A stretch of DNA of 14,493 nt from positions 1 to 14,493 of the forward strand of contig CANRLY010000026.1 in assembly GCA_947631585.1 (NCBI GenBank). The letters run 5' to 3'. The DNA is from an uncultured Clostridia bacterium. Lineage in GTDB: Bacteria > Bacillota > Clostridia > Oscillospirales > Ruminococcaceae. Below the pieces are notes generated by a model, which was given only the letters and a program-made list of their open reading frames with translations, searched no databases and was not told the DNA's origin. Position 1 is the stretch's first letter, and each line of letters starts with the position of its first letter. This document shows positions 1-7,275 of this stretch, in pieces. The position numbers were made by a program, and so were the translations under genes.

Positions 1-29
1 TATTTTTAGTAAAGGAGATGAAATGAGTG

Positions 30-620
30 ATGCAATCAAAGCTTTCATTATATAGGGTTGATATAAAATACATAAGAGATTTGCAAAACAAAGACGATAA
101 GGTGCGTAGTGTTTCTCCTCAAATTAATAAGCAATTTAGAGCTTTTGTCGGCATTATAGTAGTTTGTGAGGATAAAAAGTATTGTGTTCCTCTGAGTTCT
201 CCGAAGCCAAAACATAAAGATATGAAGAATTATCTTGATTTTTCAAAAATTACTGACAATAACAATAAGCTTATAGGAGTATTAAATTTCAATTCTATGA
301 TTCCTGTTGATGAAAGCGTATTGACTGTTTTGGATATAAATATTAAAAAATCTGATACTCCTGCGACCAGTCATTACAAAACACTGGCACGAAAGGAATT
401 GGAGTGGTGCAGAAAAAATCAAGATGCTATTGTTTCTAAAGCCAATAAATTATATAAAATGGTGACAGAAACACCGGAAAAGAACAGAAATCTTACCCGC
501 AGATGCTGTGACTTCAAAAAGTTAGAAAACGAGTTGATGCGGTATTTGGAAAAAAACAAAAATGAAAATGAGAAACTTTCTAAGACAGTAACTACAACAG
601 TTAGAAAGGGAAGAAAGTAA
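30..620 (+). CDS. toxN: Type III toxin-antitoxin endoribonuclease, ToxN/AbiQ family
   Basis: This is the toxin of a type III system: a sequence-specific endoribonuclease held inactive by a repeated antitoxin RNA and released during phage infection or plasmid loss. The match is to the family pattern: an N-terminal 'LYRVDIKYIRDL', then 'RAFVGIIV', 'KYCVPLSSPKPKH' (the ToxN 'KYLAPLTSPK' block), 'LIGVLNFNSMIPV' and a Lys/Arg-rich helical C-terminus. At about 196 aa it is slightly longer than the 171-aa Pectobacterium ToxN. An AAAGGAG at 11-17 sits 12 nt before this ATG; GTG at 27 is an alternative start in the same frame. The antitoxin repeats and promoter should precede the gene and are cut off by the window edge. 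A hairpin terminator follows at 651-679. Confidence 0.9.
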   Translation: MQSKLSLYRVDIKYIRDLQNKDDKVRSVSPQINKQFRAFVGIIVVCEDKKYCVPLSSPKPKHKDMKNYLDFSKITDNNNKLIGVLNFNSMIPVDESVLTVLDINIKKSDTPATSHYKTLARKELEWCRKNQDAIVSKANKLYKMVTETPEKNRNLTRRCCDFKKLENELMRYLEKNKNENEKLSKTVTTTVRKGRK

Positions 621-650
621 CCATTTATCAATATATATTAAAATACTTAT

Positions 651-679
651 AAAGCAGACTTCAAAAGGGTCTGCTTTTT
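651..679 (+). terminator. Rho-independent terminator after toxN
   Basis: AAGCAGAC (652-659) pairs perfectly with GTCTGCTT (669-676) across a 9-nt loop and runs into a T tract. It isolates the toxin from the relaxase operon. Confidence 0.85.
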
Positions 680-701
680 ATATTAAGGAGGAACGATATA
701 A

Positions 702-1955
702 ATGCCAGCAGTTGTTTTTGTGTTGGGTTTTGCCTACAACTGGAAAACAGGAGGGTATGACTACCTGGAATACATGAGCCGTCCTGAAGCTTTTGAAAAA
801 ACCAAGCACCTATCAGATGAGTATAAAGATTTCATAGATTATATGTCCAATTCTGAAAAGTCGGACGGCTTATTTGACTCAAAAAAAGATTTTCTTTCGG
901 AAGCTGACAAGGACAGGTATCGCTCTTTGGAGAAGAATAGCAAAGAAGAAGGATGCCCGAAATACTTCGGTGTCATTTCATTCGATAACAATTTTCTTAT
1001 CGAAAATGGGTTAATGAACAGTTTCGGAGCGATCGATTCCAAAAAGCTCAAAGAAGTGGGTCGGGCAGCAGTCAACACAATGATAGACAAGTCTGATAAG
1101 CTTAAAAATAACAACGTGTTTTGGAACGCTGCGATTCACACGAATACTGATAATGTGCATATTCACTATTCTATATGTGAGTATCATCGTCTGGAGAACA
1201 GATTGACCACCCGAAGGGACAAAGATGCTCTTGAAGTAGAAGCCTTTGATGCACTGAAGTCCAAGGTTGTAAGTAAAGTTTACGGTAACGAACAGGTAGT
1301 CCAGCTCACCAGGCAACTCAGACAGCAGATGCTTCCTGAGTTCAGAAACAGTTTTAAGAACAGTATCAAGCAACTGTGCAAGCTCAGACGTGTGTTACCC
1401 AAGAAAGTACCGCTTCAGTATAATGGTGTTCAAACTGAACCATATAGGATATATATAGATTCGGTGACCGATGCTATCGTTCGGGACAACCCAACGCTCA
1501 GACTTCAATACGAACAGTATTGTGCTGCCATTGACAAGTCCATGGAGACATTCCGAAAGATATATGGCGAGGGAAAACGGCATCTGTATACTGATTTCAG
1601 AAAGAACAGGATAGCCGACTTCTACAGCCGGACCGGCAACATACTTCTTAAAGAGCTAAGTGAATTTGAGGACGACGAACTATCACCTAAAACTAGCCGG
1701 ATCACCTGTCCGTTACCGAACAGCAATTGGAAGGTTCCGAAGCCGGATCACCTGTCCGTTACCGAACAGTCATCGCATCGAGCGCAGCCTCCGAGGAGAA
1801 AAATATATGTGCGAACAGATTTGGTAAGAGCAATCAACACTCTTAGACGAGTAGAAAGAGAAGCTGAAGAACAGACGCAGAGACTTATGTATGAGTTCGA
1901 TAGAGACTTTGAGGAAAGGCTCTGGCAGGAAAACCGAAATGCAATTTCATATTGA
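702..1955 (+). CDS. MobL-type relaxase (MobP superfamily)
   Basis: Relaxase that would nick the element at oriT and lead the single strand into a recipient. The protein opens with 'MPAVVFVLGF', then 'YLEYMSRPEA' (residues 21-30), which I take as motif I with candidate catalytic tyrosines Y19, Y21 and Y24. The metal-binding histidine motif is at H146, H153 and H155 within 'IHTNTDNVHIHYS'. The rest is helical and charged, with coiled-coil-like character in the last 50 residues. AAGGAGG at 685-691 is 10 nt before the ATG. The coupling-protein gene begins 13 nt downstream, so the two are probably cotranscribed. Residues about 332-356 contain a duplicated DNA segment read in two different frames. 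No oriT could be recognised in the short upstream gap. Family name is from memory; relaxase function is well supported. Confidence 0.85.
   Translation: MPAVVFVLGFAYNWKTGGYDYLEYMSRPEAFEKTKHLSDEYKDFIDYMSNSEKSDGLFDSKKDFLSEADKDRYRSLEKNSKEEGCPKYFGVISFDNNFLIENGLMNSFGAIDSKKLKEVGRAAVNTMIDKSDKLKNNNVFWNAAIHTNTDNVHIHYSICEYHRLENRLTTRRDKDALEVEAFDALKSKVVSKVYGNEQVVQLTRQLRQQMLPEFRNSFKNSIKQLCKLRRVLPKKVPLQYNGVQTEPYRIYIDSVTDAIVRDNPTLRLQYEQYCAAIDKSMETFRKIYGEGKRHLYTDFRKNRIADFYSRTGNILLKELSEFEDDELSPKTSRITCPLPNSNWKVPKPDHLSVTEQSSHRAQPPRRKIYVRTDLVRAINTLRRVEREAEEQTQRLMYEFDRDFEERLWQENRNAISY
1695..1769 (+). repeat. 29-bp perfect direct repeat, period 46 bp, inside relaxase gene
   Basis: The same 29 bases occur at 1695-1723 and 1741-1769, beginning AGCCGGATCACC and ending ACCGAACAG. 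The 46-bp period is not a multiple of three, so copy 1 reads SRITCPLPNS and copy 2 reads KPDHLSVTEQ. The flanking bases differ. Confidence 0.95.
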
Positions 1956-1968
1956 TTGAGGTGATCAC

Positions 1969-4104
1969 ATGAAAAACCACGCAATAAAATACACCATAAT
2001 GTTTGTTACCGTTGCCGTCCTGGTTTTCTTCGGAGGCGTATTTCTTTACAATTTCACTAATTCGGTTAAAGACTACCAGGACGCTTCCACCGAATACCAA
2101 TTGGGGACCCGGAAAGACAGACCGAATAAAGCGGCGTATCTTAAAGTGAGAAAAAGTTTTTTCACCGACACAGGAGGTGCAAAAGTAACCTTTGCAATTG
2201 CCTGCTGCTCACTGACAGCCGCAACAGTGGTGTTGTTGAGAACAGTTTCCAACGACAAGAAAACTGATGCCAAAGATATCGAAGGCAAGGACAGATGGGC
2301 GACCAAGAGGGAGATAATTCACAACAGCGACTTCTGTGCTGTAGATGATCGTGCGTTGGAAGAAGCGATCAAGACAGGACCGATCATAGCCAGGTTCGGA
2401 CACAAATATGTGCTGGACACATCTACCACTCACAGCCTTATTATAGGTACAACTCGATCCGGTAAGACTCAGACTTACGTTTTGCCAATGATACGTTTCA
2501 TGTGTTCCGGCAAGGAGAAGCAGTCGTTCATAATCAATGACGTTAAAGGCGAACTGCTTGAAAACTGTTACGATATGCTCTGGCAGAATGGCTATGAAAT
2601 AGTTGTACTTAACCTGCGCCAGACCGACAGATCTTCCTTATGGAATCCTCTTACGTTCATCATGCAGAAATATAAGCAAGCCGTTGAAAACAACCTGGAC
2701 TTTTCAAAAGTAAATGACTATATTGACGTAATGGCAGAGGTTCTCACCCAGAACGACAAGTCGGATCCGATTTGGCCGGCTTCGGCTAAATCGCTTTTCA
2801 CAGCCATGATACTTTACCTTATAGAGCAGGGATACAAAAATAACTGCATGGACAAAGTAAACCTGTACAGCGTATTCCAGTTTTTCATCGAGTATGGCAA
2901 TCCCGAAGCTGAAGCCAAAAACGGTATGCAAGTCACTACCAGCAAGCTCGACAAGCTGTTTGAAAAGCTTCCAAGAGGCAACCCGGCAAAAGCAGCCTAC
3001 GCAACTTCACGGTTCGCTGAAGGAGATATGAAGTCCTCGATTTTCGCAACTCTTTCCGAAAACATATCTATATTCGGAAAAGACCAGGGCATAGCAGCTC
3101 TGACTTCCGGCGACGATATTGATTTTATAAAGCTGTTTAACGGGGATAAACCCGCAGCCATTTTCATGGTGATTCCGGACAACCGCCCTGCACGTCACTG
3201 CATAGCCTCTATGTTCATAAGCCAAAGCTATCTCGCTTTGAACGAGTACCTGGAAGAGAATGATATATCATCGCTGCCCAGGACAGTAAACTATGTGTTA
3301 GACGAGTTTGCCAACATGGTCACTATACCGGATATGTCATCGAAAATTACCGTTTCAGCATCAAGGAACATCTTGTTTCATTTGTTCATACAGAGCCTTT
3401 CGCAGCTTGAAGAGAAGTACGGTAAGTCTTCTAAGACCATTCAGGAGAACTGCGGCAACCTGGTCTACATATATTCGCTGGATCCGGATACCAACAAGTA
3501 TATATCTTCAATTTTGGGAACAGAAACCTTGGAGTACGCTACTTTCAGCGGTAACGAAGACGAAGGACTCAGGCACAAGAGTATGCAGTACAAAGGACAC
3601 TCTCTCATGTCTCCCACAGAACTATCAGTTCTGCAATACGGTGAGACGATAATTAAACGTCAGAGAATGTACCCTATCAAGACTAAGCTCAATTTCTTTT
3701 ACAAGCTTGGTATAAAAAAGACCATGATAAAAGATATACCCCTGTCAGACCACAAGCGTGTACTTTCGGACTGGATATTTCCGTTTGATATAATAGACAA
3801 ACAATTGACCTCACGTCCAGCTGCTCCGCCGCCAAGGGCTATTGGAGTTCCGGACGTATCACTGGGATCTTCAGAAACATTTGCCCAGCGCAAAAAAGAT
3901 TCCGGGGATTCATTAAAGAACAGAAATCTCAGCATCACAGATATAGCCATACTCAAAGCTGACGAAGTTACCAATGGAGAGTTTTCCACATTGCTCCGTC
4001 AGAAGAACCAGAAGGAGCTTACAACGCTGCTCAATCAGTTGAAAATACGAAAAAGTCTCCCGGATAACGTCATAGACGTTCTGAAGGAGTACATAAAACA
4101 ATAA
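1969..4104 (+). CDS. VirD4/TraG-type conjugative coupling ATPase (T4CP)
   Basis: Membrane-anchored hexameric ATPase that hands the relaxase-DNA complex to a type IV secretion channel. There are two N-terminal membrane helices (about residues 8-29 and 72-90), a Walker A 'GTTRSGKT' at 160-167, and a Walker B 'YVLDEFANM' with D445 and E446. The 'MSPTELSVLQYGETIIKRQRM' region is characteristic of Firmicutes VirD4 proteins. At 711 aa it is somewhat longer than the roughly 600-aa core; the last 100 residues are a charged tail that may contact the relaxase. GAGGTG precedes the ATG by a short gap and the gene follows the relaxase closely. It is intact, with no frameshift, and is followed by a strong terminator. 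Its presence without visible channel genes suggests mobilization through a helper or channel genes outside the window. Confidence 0.92.
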   Translation: MKNHAIKYTIMFVTVAVLVFFGGVFLYNFTNSVKDYQDASTEYQLGTRKDRPNKAAYLKVRKSFFTDTGGAKVTFAIACCSLTAATVVLLRTVSNDKKTDAKDIEGKDRWATKREIIHNSDFCAVDDRALEEAIKTGPIIARFGHKYVLDTSTTHSLIIGTTRSGKTQTYVLPMIRFMCSGKEKQSFIINDVKGELLENCYDMLWQNGYEIVVLNLRQTDRSSLWNPLTFIMQKYKQAVENNLDFSKVNDYIDVMAEVLTQNDKSDPIWPASAKSLFTAMILYLIEQGYKNNCMDKVNLYSVFQFFIEYGNPEAEAKNGMQVTTSKLDKLFEKLPRGNPAKAAYATSRFAEGDMKSSIFATLSENISIFGKDQGIAALTSGDDIDFIKLFNGDKPAAIFMVIPDNRPARHCIASMFISQSYLALNEYLEENDISSLPRTVNYVLDEFANMVTIPDMSSKITVSASRNILFHLFIQSLSQLEEKYGKSSKTIQENCGNLVYIYSLDPDTNKYISSILGTETLEYATFSGNEDEGLRHKSMQYKGHSLMSPTELSVLQYGETIIKRQRMYPIKTKLNFFYKLGIKKTMIKDIPLSDHKRVLSDWIFPFDIIDKQLTSRPAAPPPRAIGVPDVSLGSSETFAQRKKDSGDSLKNRNLSITDIAILKADEVTNGEFSTLLRQKNQKELTTLLNQLKIRKSLPDNVIDVLKEYIKQ

Positions 4105-4129
4105 GCCGGATTCAGTTCCGGCTTTTTTT
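4104..4129 (+). terminator. Rho-independent terminator after VirD4
   Basis: AGCCGGA (4104-4110) pairs with TCCGGCT (4117-4123) and is followed by a run of T. It begins at the last base of the VirD4 stop codon and ends the relaxase-VirD4 transcript. Confidence 0.9.
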
Positions 4130-4143
4130 ATTGGAGAATAAAG

Positions 4144-4881
4144 ATGAAAAAGTACAACTACATAGTTATTCCGTCTGATATTCTGAAAAATGGCTTGACG
4201 GTATCAGAACTCACTGTTGCTGTATATCTTTTCAGCCTGCTGCGTCGTGACAAAAAGAACAGCTATGGTATGTATGTAAAAGTGAAACAAACTACCATAG
4301 CCCGCTGCTGCAACGTAAGCAAAGAGACCGCTGCCAGAGCTTTGAAGAAGCTGCTTGGTATCGGTATAATATCACGCCGGATAAGGGGCATAAAAGAGAA
4401 CAGGCACCTCGGTACCTGTTCTTATGTGCTGCCCGACCCACGCAAAGGTCGATTTTTTAAAGCGAACAGAACAGCAATAAAGTTAATCTTTGCGTCAGGT
4501 CTCTCGCTGTTAAAAACTTACTTATATTGTTGCTTGAGCGCAAGTTCGGACGATAAAGAACAGTTTTTTCATAGCTACAGTGATATCGCCGCAGCTGTTG
4601 GGTCCAGGCGCAGTGATATTATAAGTTCTGTGAAATGTTTAGTAAAAATGGGGATTCTAATTAAGCGTTGCCGTAAAACCAGAAGCGGTGACTATACGGA
4701 AAATCTCTACTGCTTATCAAATAAAAAAGAAAAGCCCCCCACCCATATATCCAAAAAGAAGGAGGCTAATCTCTACACTCGTATAATATCACATTATATT
4801 GCAGTTGTCAAGCGCTATTTTATAAGTTTCAGAAAAAAAGTTTGTGAAAGTGTTTATTATTTTTTCAGGGGTGGGGTCTGA
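4144..4881 (+). CDS. Two winged-helix DNA-binding domains; possible replication or regulatory protein
   Basis: Not assignable to a named family with confidence. Residues about 15-85 form a winged-helix unit ('LTVSELTVAVYLFSLL', then 'TTIARCCNVSKETAARALKKLLGIGIISRR'). Residues about 115-175 look like a second ('SGLSLLKTYLYCCL', 'SYSDIAAAVGSRRSDIISSVKCLVKMGILIK'). Tandem winged helices occur in plasmid initiators and in regulators of mobile elements, so either role is possible. GGAG at 4133-4136 precedes the ATG. The last 50 residues, from about 4730, are basic, and their DNA carries a minus-strand promoter and terminator, so this tail may be only incidentally coding. The gene sits alone between the VirD4 terminator and the methyltransferase. 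Confidence 0.7.
   Translation: MKKYNYIVIPSDILKNGLTVSELTVAVYLFSLLRRDKKNSYGMYVKVKQTTIARCCNVSKETAARALKKLLGIGIISRRIRGIKENRHLGTCSYVLPDPRKGRFFKANRTAIKLIFASGLSLLKTYLYCCLSASSDDKEQFFHSYSDIAAAVGSRRSDIISSVKCLVKMGILIKRCRKTRSGDYTENLYCLSNKKEKPPTHISKKKEANLYTRIISHYIAVVKRYFISFRKKVCESVYYFFRGGV
4722..4776 (-). ncRNA. Candidate short antisense RNA overlapping the 3' end of the winged-helix gene
   Basis: Transcription from the minus-strand promoter at 4783-4811 would begin near 4776. About 10 nt in it meets AGCCTCC (minus strand of 4761-4767), which pairs with GGGGGCT (minus strand of 4733-4739, one G:U pair) and is followed by TTTTCTTTTTT. The predicted product is about 55 nt: one stem-loop ending in a T tract. 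The loop contains a UUGG sequence, resembling loops of plasmid antisense control RNAs. It is fully complementary to the mRNA of the gene it lies in. Seen: promoter, stem and T tract. Inferred: that it is made and acts as an antisense regulator. Confidence 0.45.
4783..4811 (-). promoter_or_regulatory. Consensus promoter on minus strand inside winged-helix gene
   Basis: Read on the minus strand, TTGACA (4811-4806), a 17-nt spacer and TATTAT (4788-4783). This is close to the sigma-70/A consensus and points antisense to the winged-helix gene. Confidence 0.6.
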
Positions 4882-4983
4882 AATGACAGGTCATTGTTAT
4901 TACCCACTTGTTATAAGCCTCCGAAGAATAAGTATAACTCTTTTTCTGATTCTTAACATTAACAGAAAAGAAAGGTGAACTTT

Positions 4984-6342
4984 ATGCGTATTTCAAATTC
5001 AAAAAACTATATAAACGTTAAAGCTCAGAACTGTCTGCTAGGTCTTGTAAAAGCTTTATCAGCATCTGGTCTTTCGTTTGCTGAGATAGGAAATGTCGTT
5101 ATGAGAAGCTTGTTTTGCTGCTTCTCAGAAGCTTTATCTATTTTTCTCGGACGCCCTTTCACTAAAGCAGTTTGCGAATCTTCCGCCGAAGAAATGGATG
5201 AAACGCTAAATCAATTTTTCTCACGGCTTCCTCTTGATGAACTTTATGGAATATTTGTGCCTTTGAAGAAAAAGCTTACCCCCGGTGTCAGTTCTGCGCT
5301 GGCAGAAATGTGCCGTTTTGACTGGCTGGAAGTAAGCCCTATGATTTTCGGTACGATCCAGCTTGAAATTATGGCATTTCTGCATCAGAACACATCGGCT
5401 TCCCATTACACTGCTTTGGATAACGTCTACAAGGTCATCGAGCCGTTGTTTCTTGCCGAGCTGAAGAAAGACCTTGATGCGGCGGGCAGAGATAAAGAAC
5501 AGCTTTGCAAGTTCAAGAGAAGGATCTCAAGTCTTCATTTCCTGGATCCAGCCTGCGGGACCGGGAACTTCCTGCTGGTTATCTTTGACGAACTCAGGCG
5601 CATGGACGAACAGATCTGTTCAGTGACCGGCGACGAACTTACCGTATCACTCAAGCAGTTCCATGGCATTGAGCTATTGCCCGATTCAGTTGCTCTTTGC
5701 AAAGTGACTATGGCGTTTATGAACAGGCTATCAGAGGTGCGATTTTCAACTGCTACGGGAAGGAAACTGCCCAAAGTGGACTTTTCCACCACCGGTAATA
5801 TTATATGCGGTAATGCAATTCGTATGGACTGGAATCAGGTGATTCAACCATCGGACACCACTTATCTTGTTGGAAATCCGCCGTTTGCTGCTAAACTTTC
5901 TTCCTTGCAGCAAGCCGACATGAAGTCATTGCAGCTTCCAATGTCAGACTACTGTGCAGCTTGGATCATCAAGTCAGCCGATTACATCAAAGGCAGTCGA
6001 GCTGAAGCGGCACTGTTAGTTACCTCGTCGGTCGTACAAGGGCAGCAGGTGTCGCCGATCTGGCGCAGGCTTCACGACAGCGGAGTTATCATCAACTTTG
6101 CTTATCGCCCATTTGAGTGGGAGTCGTATCTGGCGATCCGTGTCCAGGCAAACTGTGTTATCGTCGGATTTGCCATGTTTTCACGTTCTGAAAAGTACAT
6201 ATATACCGTTCGGGACCATGACAGCATATTATCATACAAGACCGAATATATCAACTCGTATCTTCTTCCATGCTGTGAGCTTTTTCTGGATTCTGACCTT
6301 CTGCCGGCAGACATCACGAACAGTCTCCTGGTGGCTTTTTAG
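4984..6342 (+). CDS. MmeI/YeeA-like N6-adenine DNA methyltransferase, N-terminal and catalytic part
   Basis: SAM-dependent DNA methyltransferase of the kind found in MmeI-type IIG enzymes and YeeA. It has a helical region ('VVMRSLFCCFSEALSIF'), the family block 'FDWLEVSPMIFGTI' and 'HYTALDNVYKVIEPLF', motif I 'FLDPACGTGNFLL' (residues 186-198) and catalytic motif IV 'NPPF' (298-301). The PD-(D/E)XK nuclease domain that MmeI carries before this point is absent. ATG 4984 is chosen over GTG 4975 because AAAGGTG (4971-4977) is 6 nt upstream of it. The frame ends at TAG 6340 in mid-domain; the homologous continuation is in the -1 frame and reaches 7148. Both catalytic motifs are present, but the target-recognition part is in the other frame, so this fragment alone would probably not methylate a specific site. 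Confidence 0.85.
   Translation: MRISNSKNYINVKAQNCLLGLVKALSASGLSFAEIGNVVMRSLFCCFSEALSIFLGRPFTKAVCESSAEEMDETLNQFFSRLPLDELYGIFVPLKKKLTPGVSSALAEMCRFDWLEVSPMIFGTIQLEIMAFLHQNTSASHYTALDNVYKVIEPLFLAELKKDLDAAGRDKEQLCKFKRRISSLHFLDPACGTGNFLLVIFDELRRMDEQICSVTGDELTVSLKQFHGIELLPDSVALCKVTMAFMNRLSEVRFSTATGRKLPKVDFSTTGNIICGNAIRMDWNQVIQPSDTTYLVGNPPFAAKLSSLQQADMKSLQLPMSDYCAAWIIKSADYIKGSRAEAALLVTSSVVQGQQVSPIWRRLHDSGVIINFAYRPFEWESYLAIRVQANCVIVGFAMFSRSEKYIYTVRDHDSILSYKTEYINSYLLPCCELFLDSDLLPADITNSLLVAF
6336..6342 (+). other. -1 frameshift site in methyltransferase gene
   Basis: A T5 run (6336-6340) ends in the stop codon TAG (6340-6342). Slipping back one base on TTT, or adding one T, reads through as 'VAF|LVTGENLITG' and joins the upstream domain to the downstream homologous region. 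The upstream DNA read in the -1 frame gives 'SPGGFLV', resembling the family's 'DGGNL' block, so the original junction may lie a few codons earlier. Confidence 0.7.
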
Positions 6343-6374
6343 TTACGGGAGAAAACCTGATAACCGGTTGCTTC

Positions 6375-7148
6375 ATGCCCATTAACGAACAGTCATACAT
6401 ACCTCCCATCACCAGTATAGTCATTCCGAGGCATTCGTCACATATACGGAAGTATATTCCGATCGGCTTTTATGAAAACGAACAGCTTTGCTTCGCAGGT
6501 TCGGTGATGCACATTGACACCTCAGACAAGTTTATTTTCGGAATGTTATGTAGCCATATGCACAGTATCTGGACTAAGTGCGTTTGCGGCAAGCTCACTG
6601 TATCGCTGAGATATTCGTCTATTGTATACAACAACTTTCCATTCCCGAAGGTCACGTCTGAACAGAGGGATACAGTAGCTTCTCTTGCTGAAAATATCCT
6701 CAATGTAAGGAATAGCTTAAATAGACCTCTTGGTGAGCTTTACAGCCGCCAAATGCCTAGACAGTTGGAAAAGGCTCACCTGGAACTCGACTACTACATA
6801 GAGAAGTTATACAACGCCCGAATCTTTTTATCGGATGCAGAAAGAATAAAGCTTATGTTTCTTATGGCTCTCGAAAATGAAAAGAACCGCCAATATAGCT
6901 TAAATGACTATCTTAAATATTTGCGCAAACAGAAAAACCTCATCGCAGCTGAAGCTGCCCTGAAGCTTGGTATAAAGCCGCCGCAATTATCTGATTATGA
7001 AACAGGGAAGAAGATCCCATCGGATAAGTGCCTTCGTGCCATAGCAGAGATCTACGATGTGGAATACGAAAGTTTATTTAAATGTGCCACCGTGGCACGA
7101 TTGGCAAAAAAAGAAGCAAAAGCTGCTAAAAAGTTGACAAATCTTTAG
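6375..7148 (+). CDS. C-terminal part of the methyltransferase fused to an XRE helix-turn-helix
   Basis: Residues about 15-147 match the end of the MmeI/YeeA family: 'SSHIRKYIPIGF', 'SHMHSIWTKCVCGKLTVSLRYS', 'VYNNFPFPKVTSEQ' and 'LEKAHLELDYYIEKLY'. Residues 179-236 are a typical XRE helix-turn-helix ('LRKQKNLIAAEAALKLGI', 'PQLSDYETGKKIPSD', 'CLRAIAEIYDVEYESLF'), then a Lys/Ala tail. The ATG at 6375 has no Shine-Dalgarno sequence and the same frame is open upstream to the shift site, so this is the displaced end of the preceding gene rather than a free-standing one. Relative to the family I remember, most of the target-recognition segment (about 100 residues) seems missing. A 15-nt palindrome lies within the codons for CATVAR, and the integrase promoter overlaps the 3' end. 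The HTH may bind its own locus (inference). Confidence 0.8.
   Translation: MPINEQSYIPPITSIVIPRHSSHIRKYIPIGFYENEQLCFAGSVMHIDTSDKFIFGMLCSHMHSIWTKCVCGKLTVSLRYSSIVYNNFPFPKVTSEQRDTVASLAENILNVRNSLNRPLGELYSRQMPRQLEKAHLELDYYIEKLYNARIFLSDAERIKLMFLMALENEKNRQYSLNDYLKYLRKQKNLIAAEAALKLGIKPPQLSDYETGKKIPSDKCLRAIAEIYDVEYESLFKCATVARLAKKEAKAAKKLTNL
7080..7098. repeat. 19-nt repeat with palindromic core, copy 1
   Basis: AAATGTGCCACCGTGGCAC. The core GTGCCAC-C-GTGGCAC (7084-7098) is a perfect 7+1+7 dyad. The same 19 nt recur at 8054-8072. This copy lies in the methyltransferase-HTH reading frame, about 36 bp upstream of the integrase promoter -35. Confidence 0.95.
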
Positions 7149-7163
7149 GATAAGCATTATAAT
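7134..7163 (+). promoter_or_regulatory. Integrase promoter
   Basis: TTGACA (7134-7139), an 18-nt spacer and TATAAT (7158-7163): both boxes are consensus. It overlaps the end of the methyltransferase-HTH gene. Transcription would begin near 7170, about 38 nt before the integrase ATG at 7208. Confidence 0.8.
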
Positions 7164-7207
7164 TCTAATACAAATCAATGAAACACCATGGTGAAAGGAG
7201 CAACTAT

Positions 7208-7261
7208 ATGAAATTATATGTTTTTGCTGAGGACTGGCTAAAAAAAAGAAAGGTTATGTAA
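7208..7261 (+). CDS. Displaced N-terminus of the integrase (17 codons before a -1 shift)
   Basis: The ATG at 7208 has the best ribosome binding site in the area, AAAGGAG at 7194-7200 with 7-nt spacing, yet its frame ends at TAA after 'MKLYVFAEDWLKKRKVM'. A -1 shift on the A8 run (7240-7247; 0-frame heptamer A-AAA-AAA) instead gives 'FAEDWLKKKKGYVREST', followed directly by 'LMNYRYAV' of the main integrase frame. That matches the usual 'EWL..KK..VK.ST..NY' start of tyrosine integrases. This is therefore the true translation start of the integrase, reached by frameshifting or transcript slippage, or broken by a one-base homopolymer deletion. An in-frame ATG at 7178 lacks a binding site. Confidence 0.75.
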   Translation: MKLYVFAEDWLKKRKVM

Positions 7262-7275
7262 GAGAGTCAACTCTT

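Noticed and set aside
620..701. oriT immediately upstream of the relaxase
   Set aside because: Apart from the toxN terminator there is no convincing inverted repeat or recognisable nick motif in this short gap.
4733..4879. Distant C-rich and G-rich blocks (CCCCCCACCC and GGGGTGGGG) as a large inverted repeat
   Set aside because: Pairing is imperfect over a loop of about 125 nt; the nearer GGAGGCT partner makes a much better local hairpin.
7178..7211. Alternative in-frame ATG (7178) and a 7-codon leader (7188-7211) before the integrase
   Set aside because: Neither has a ribosome binding site, whereas ATG 7208 has AAAGGAG at ideal spacing.
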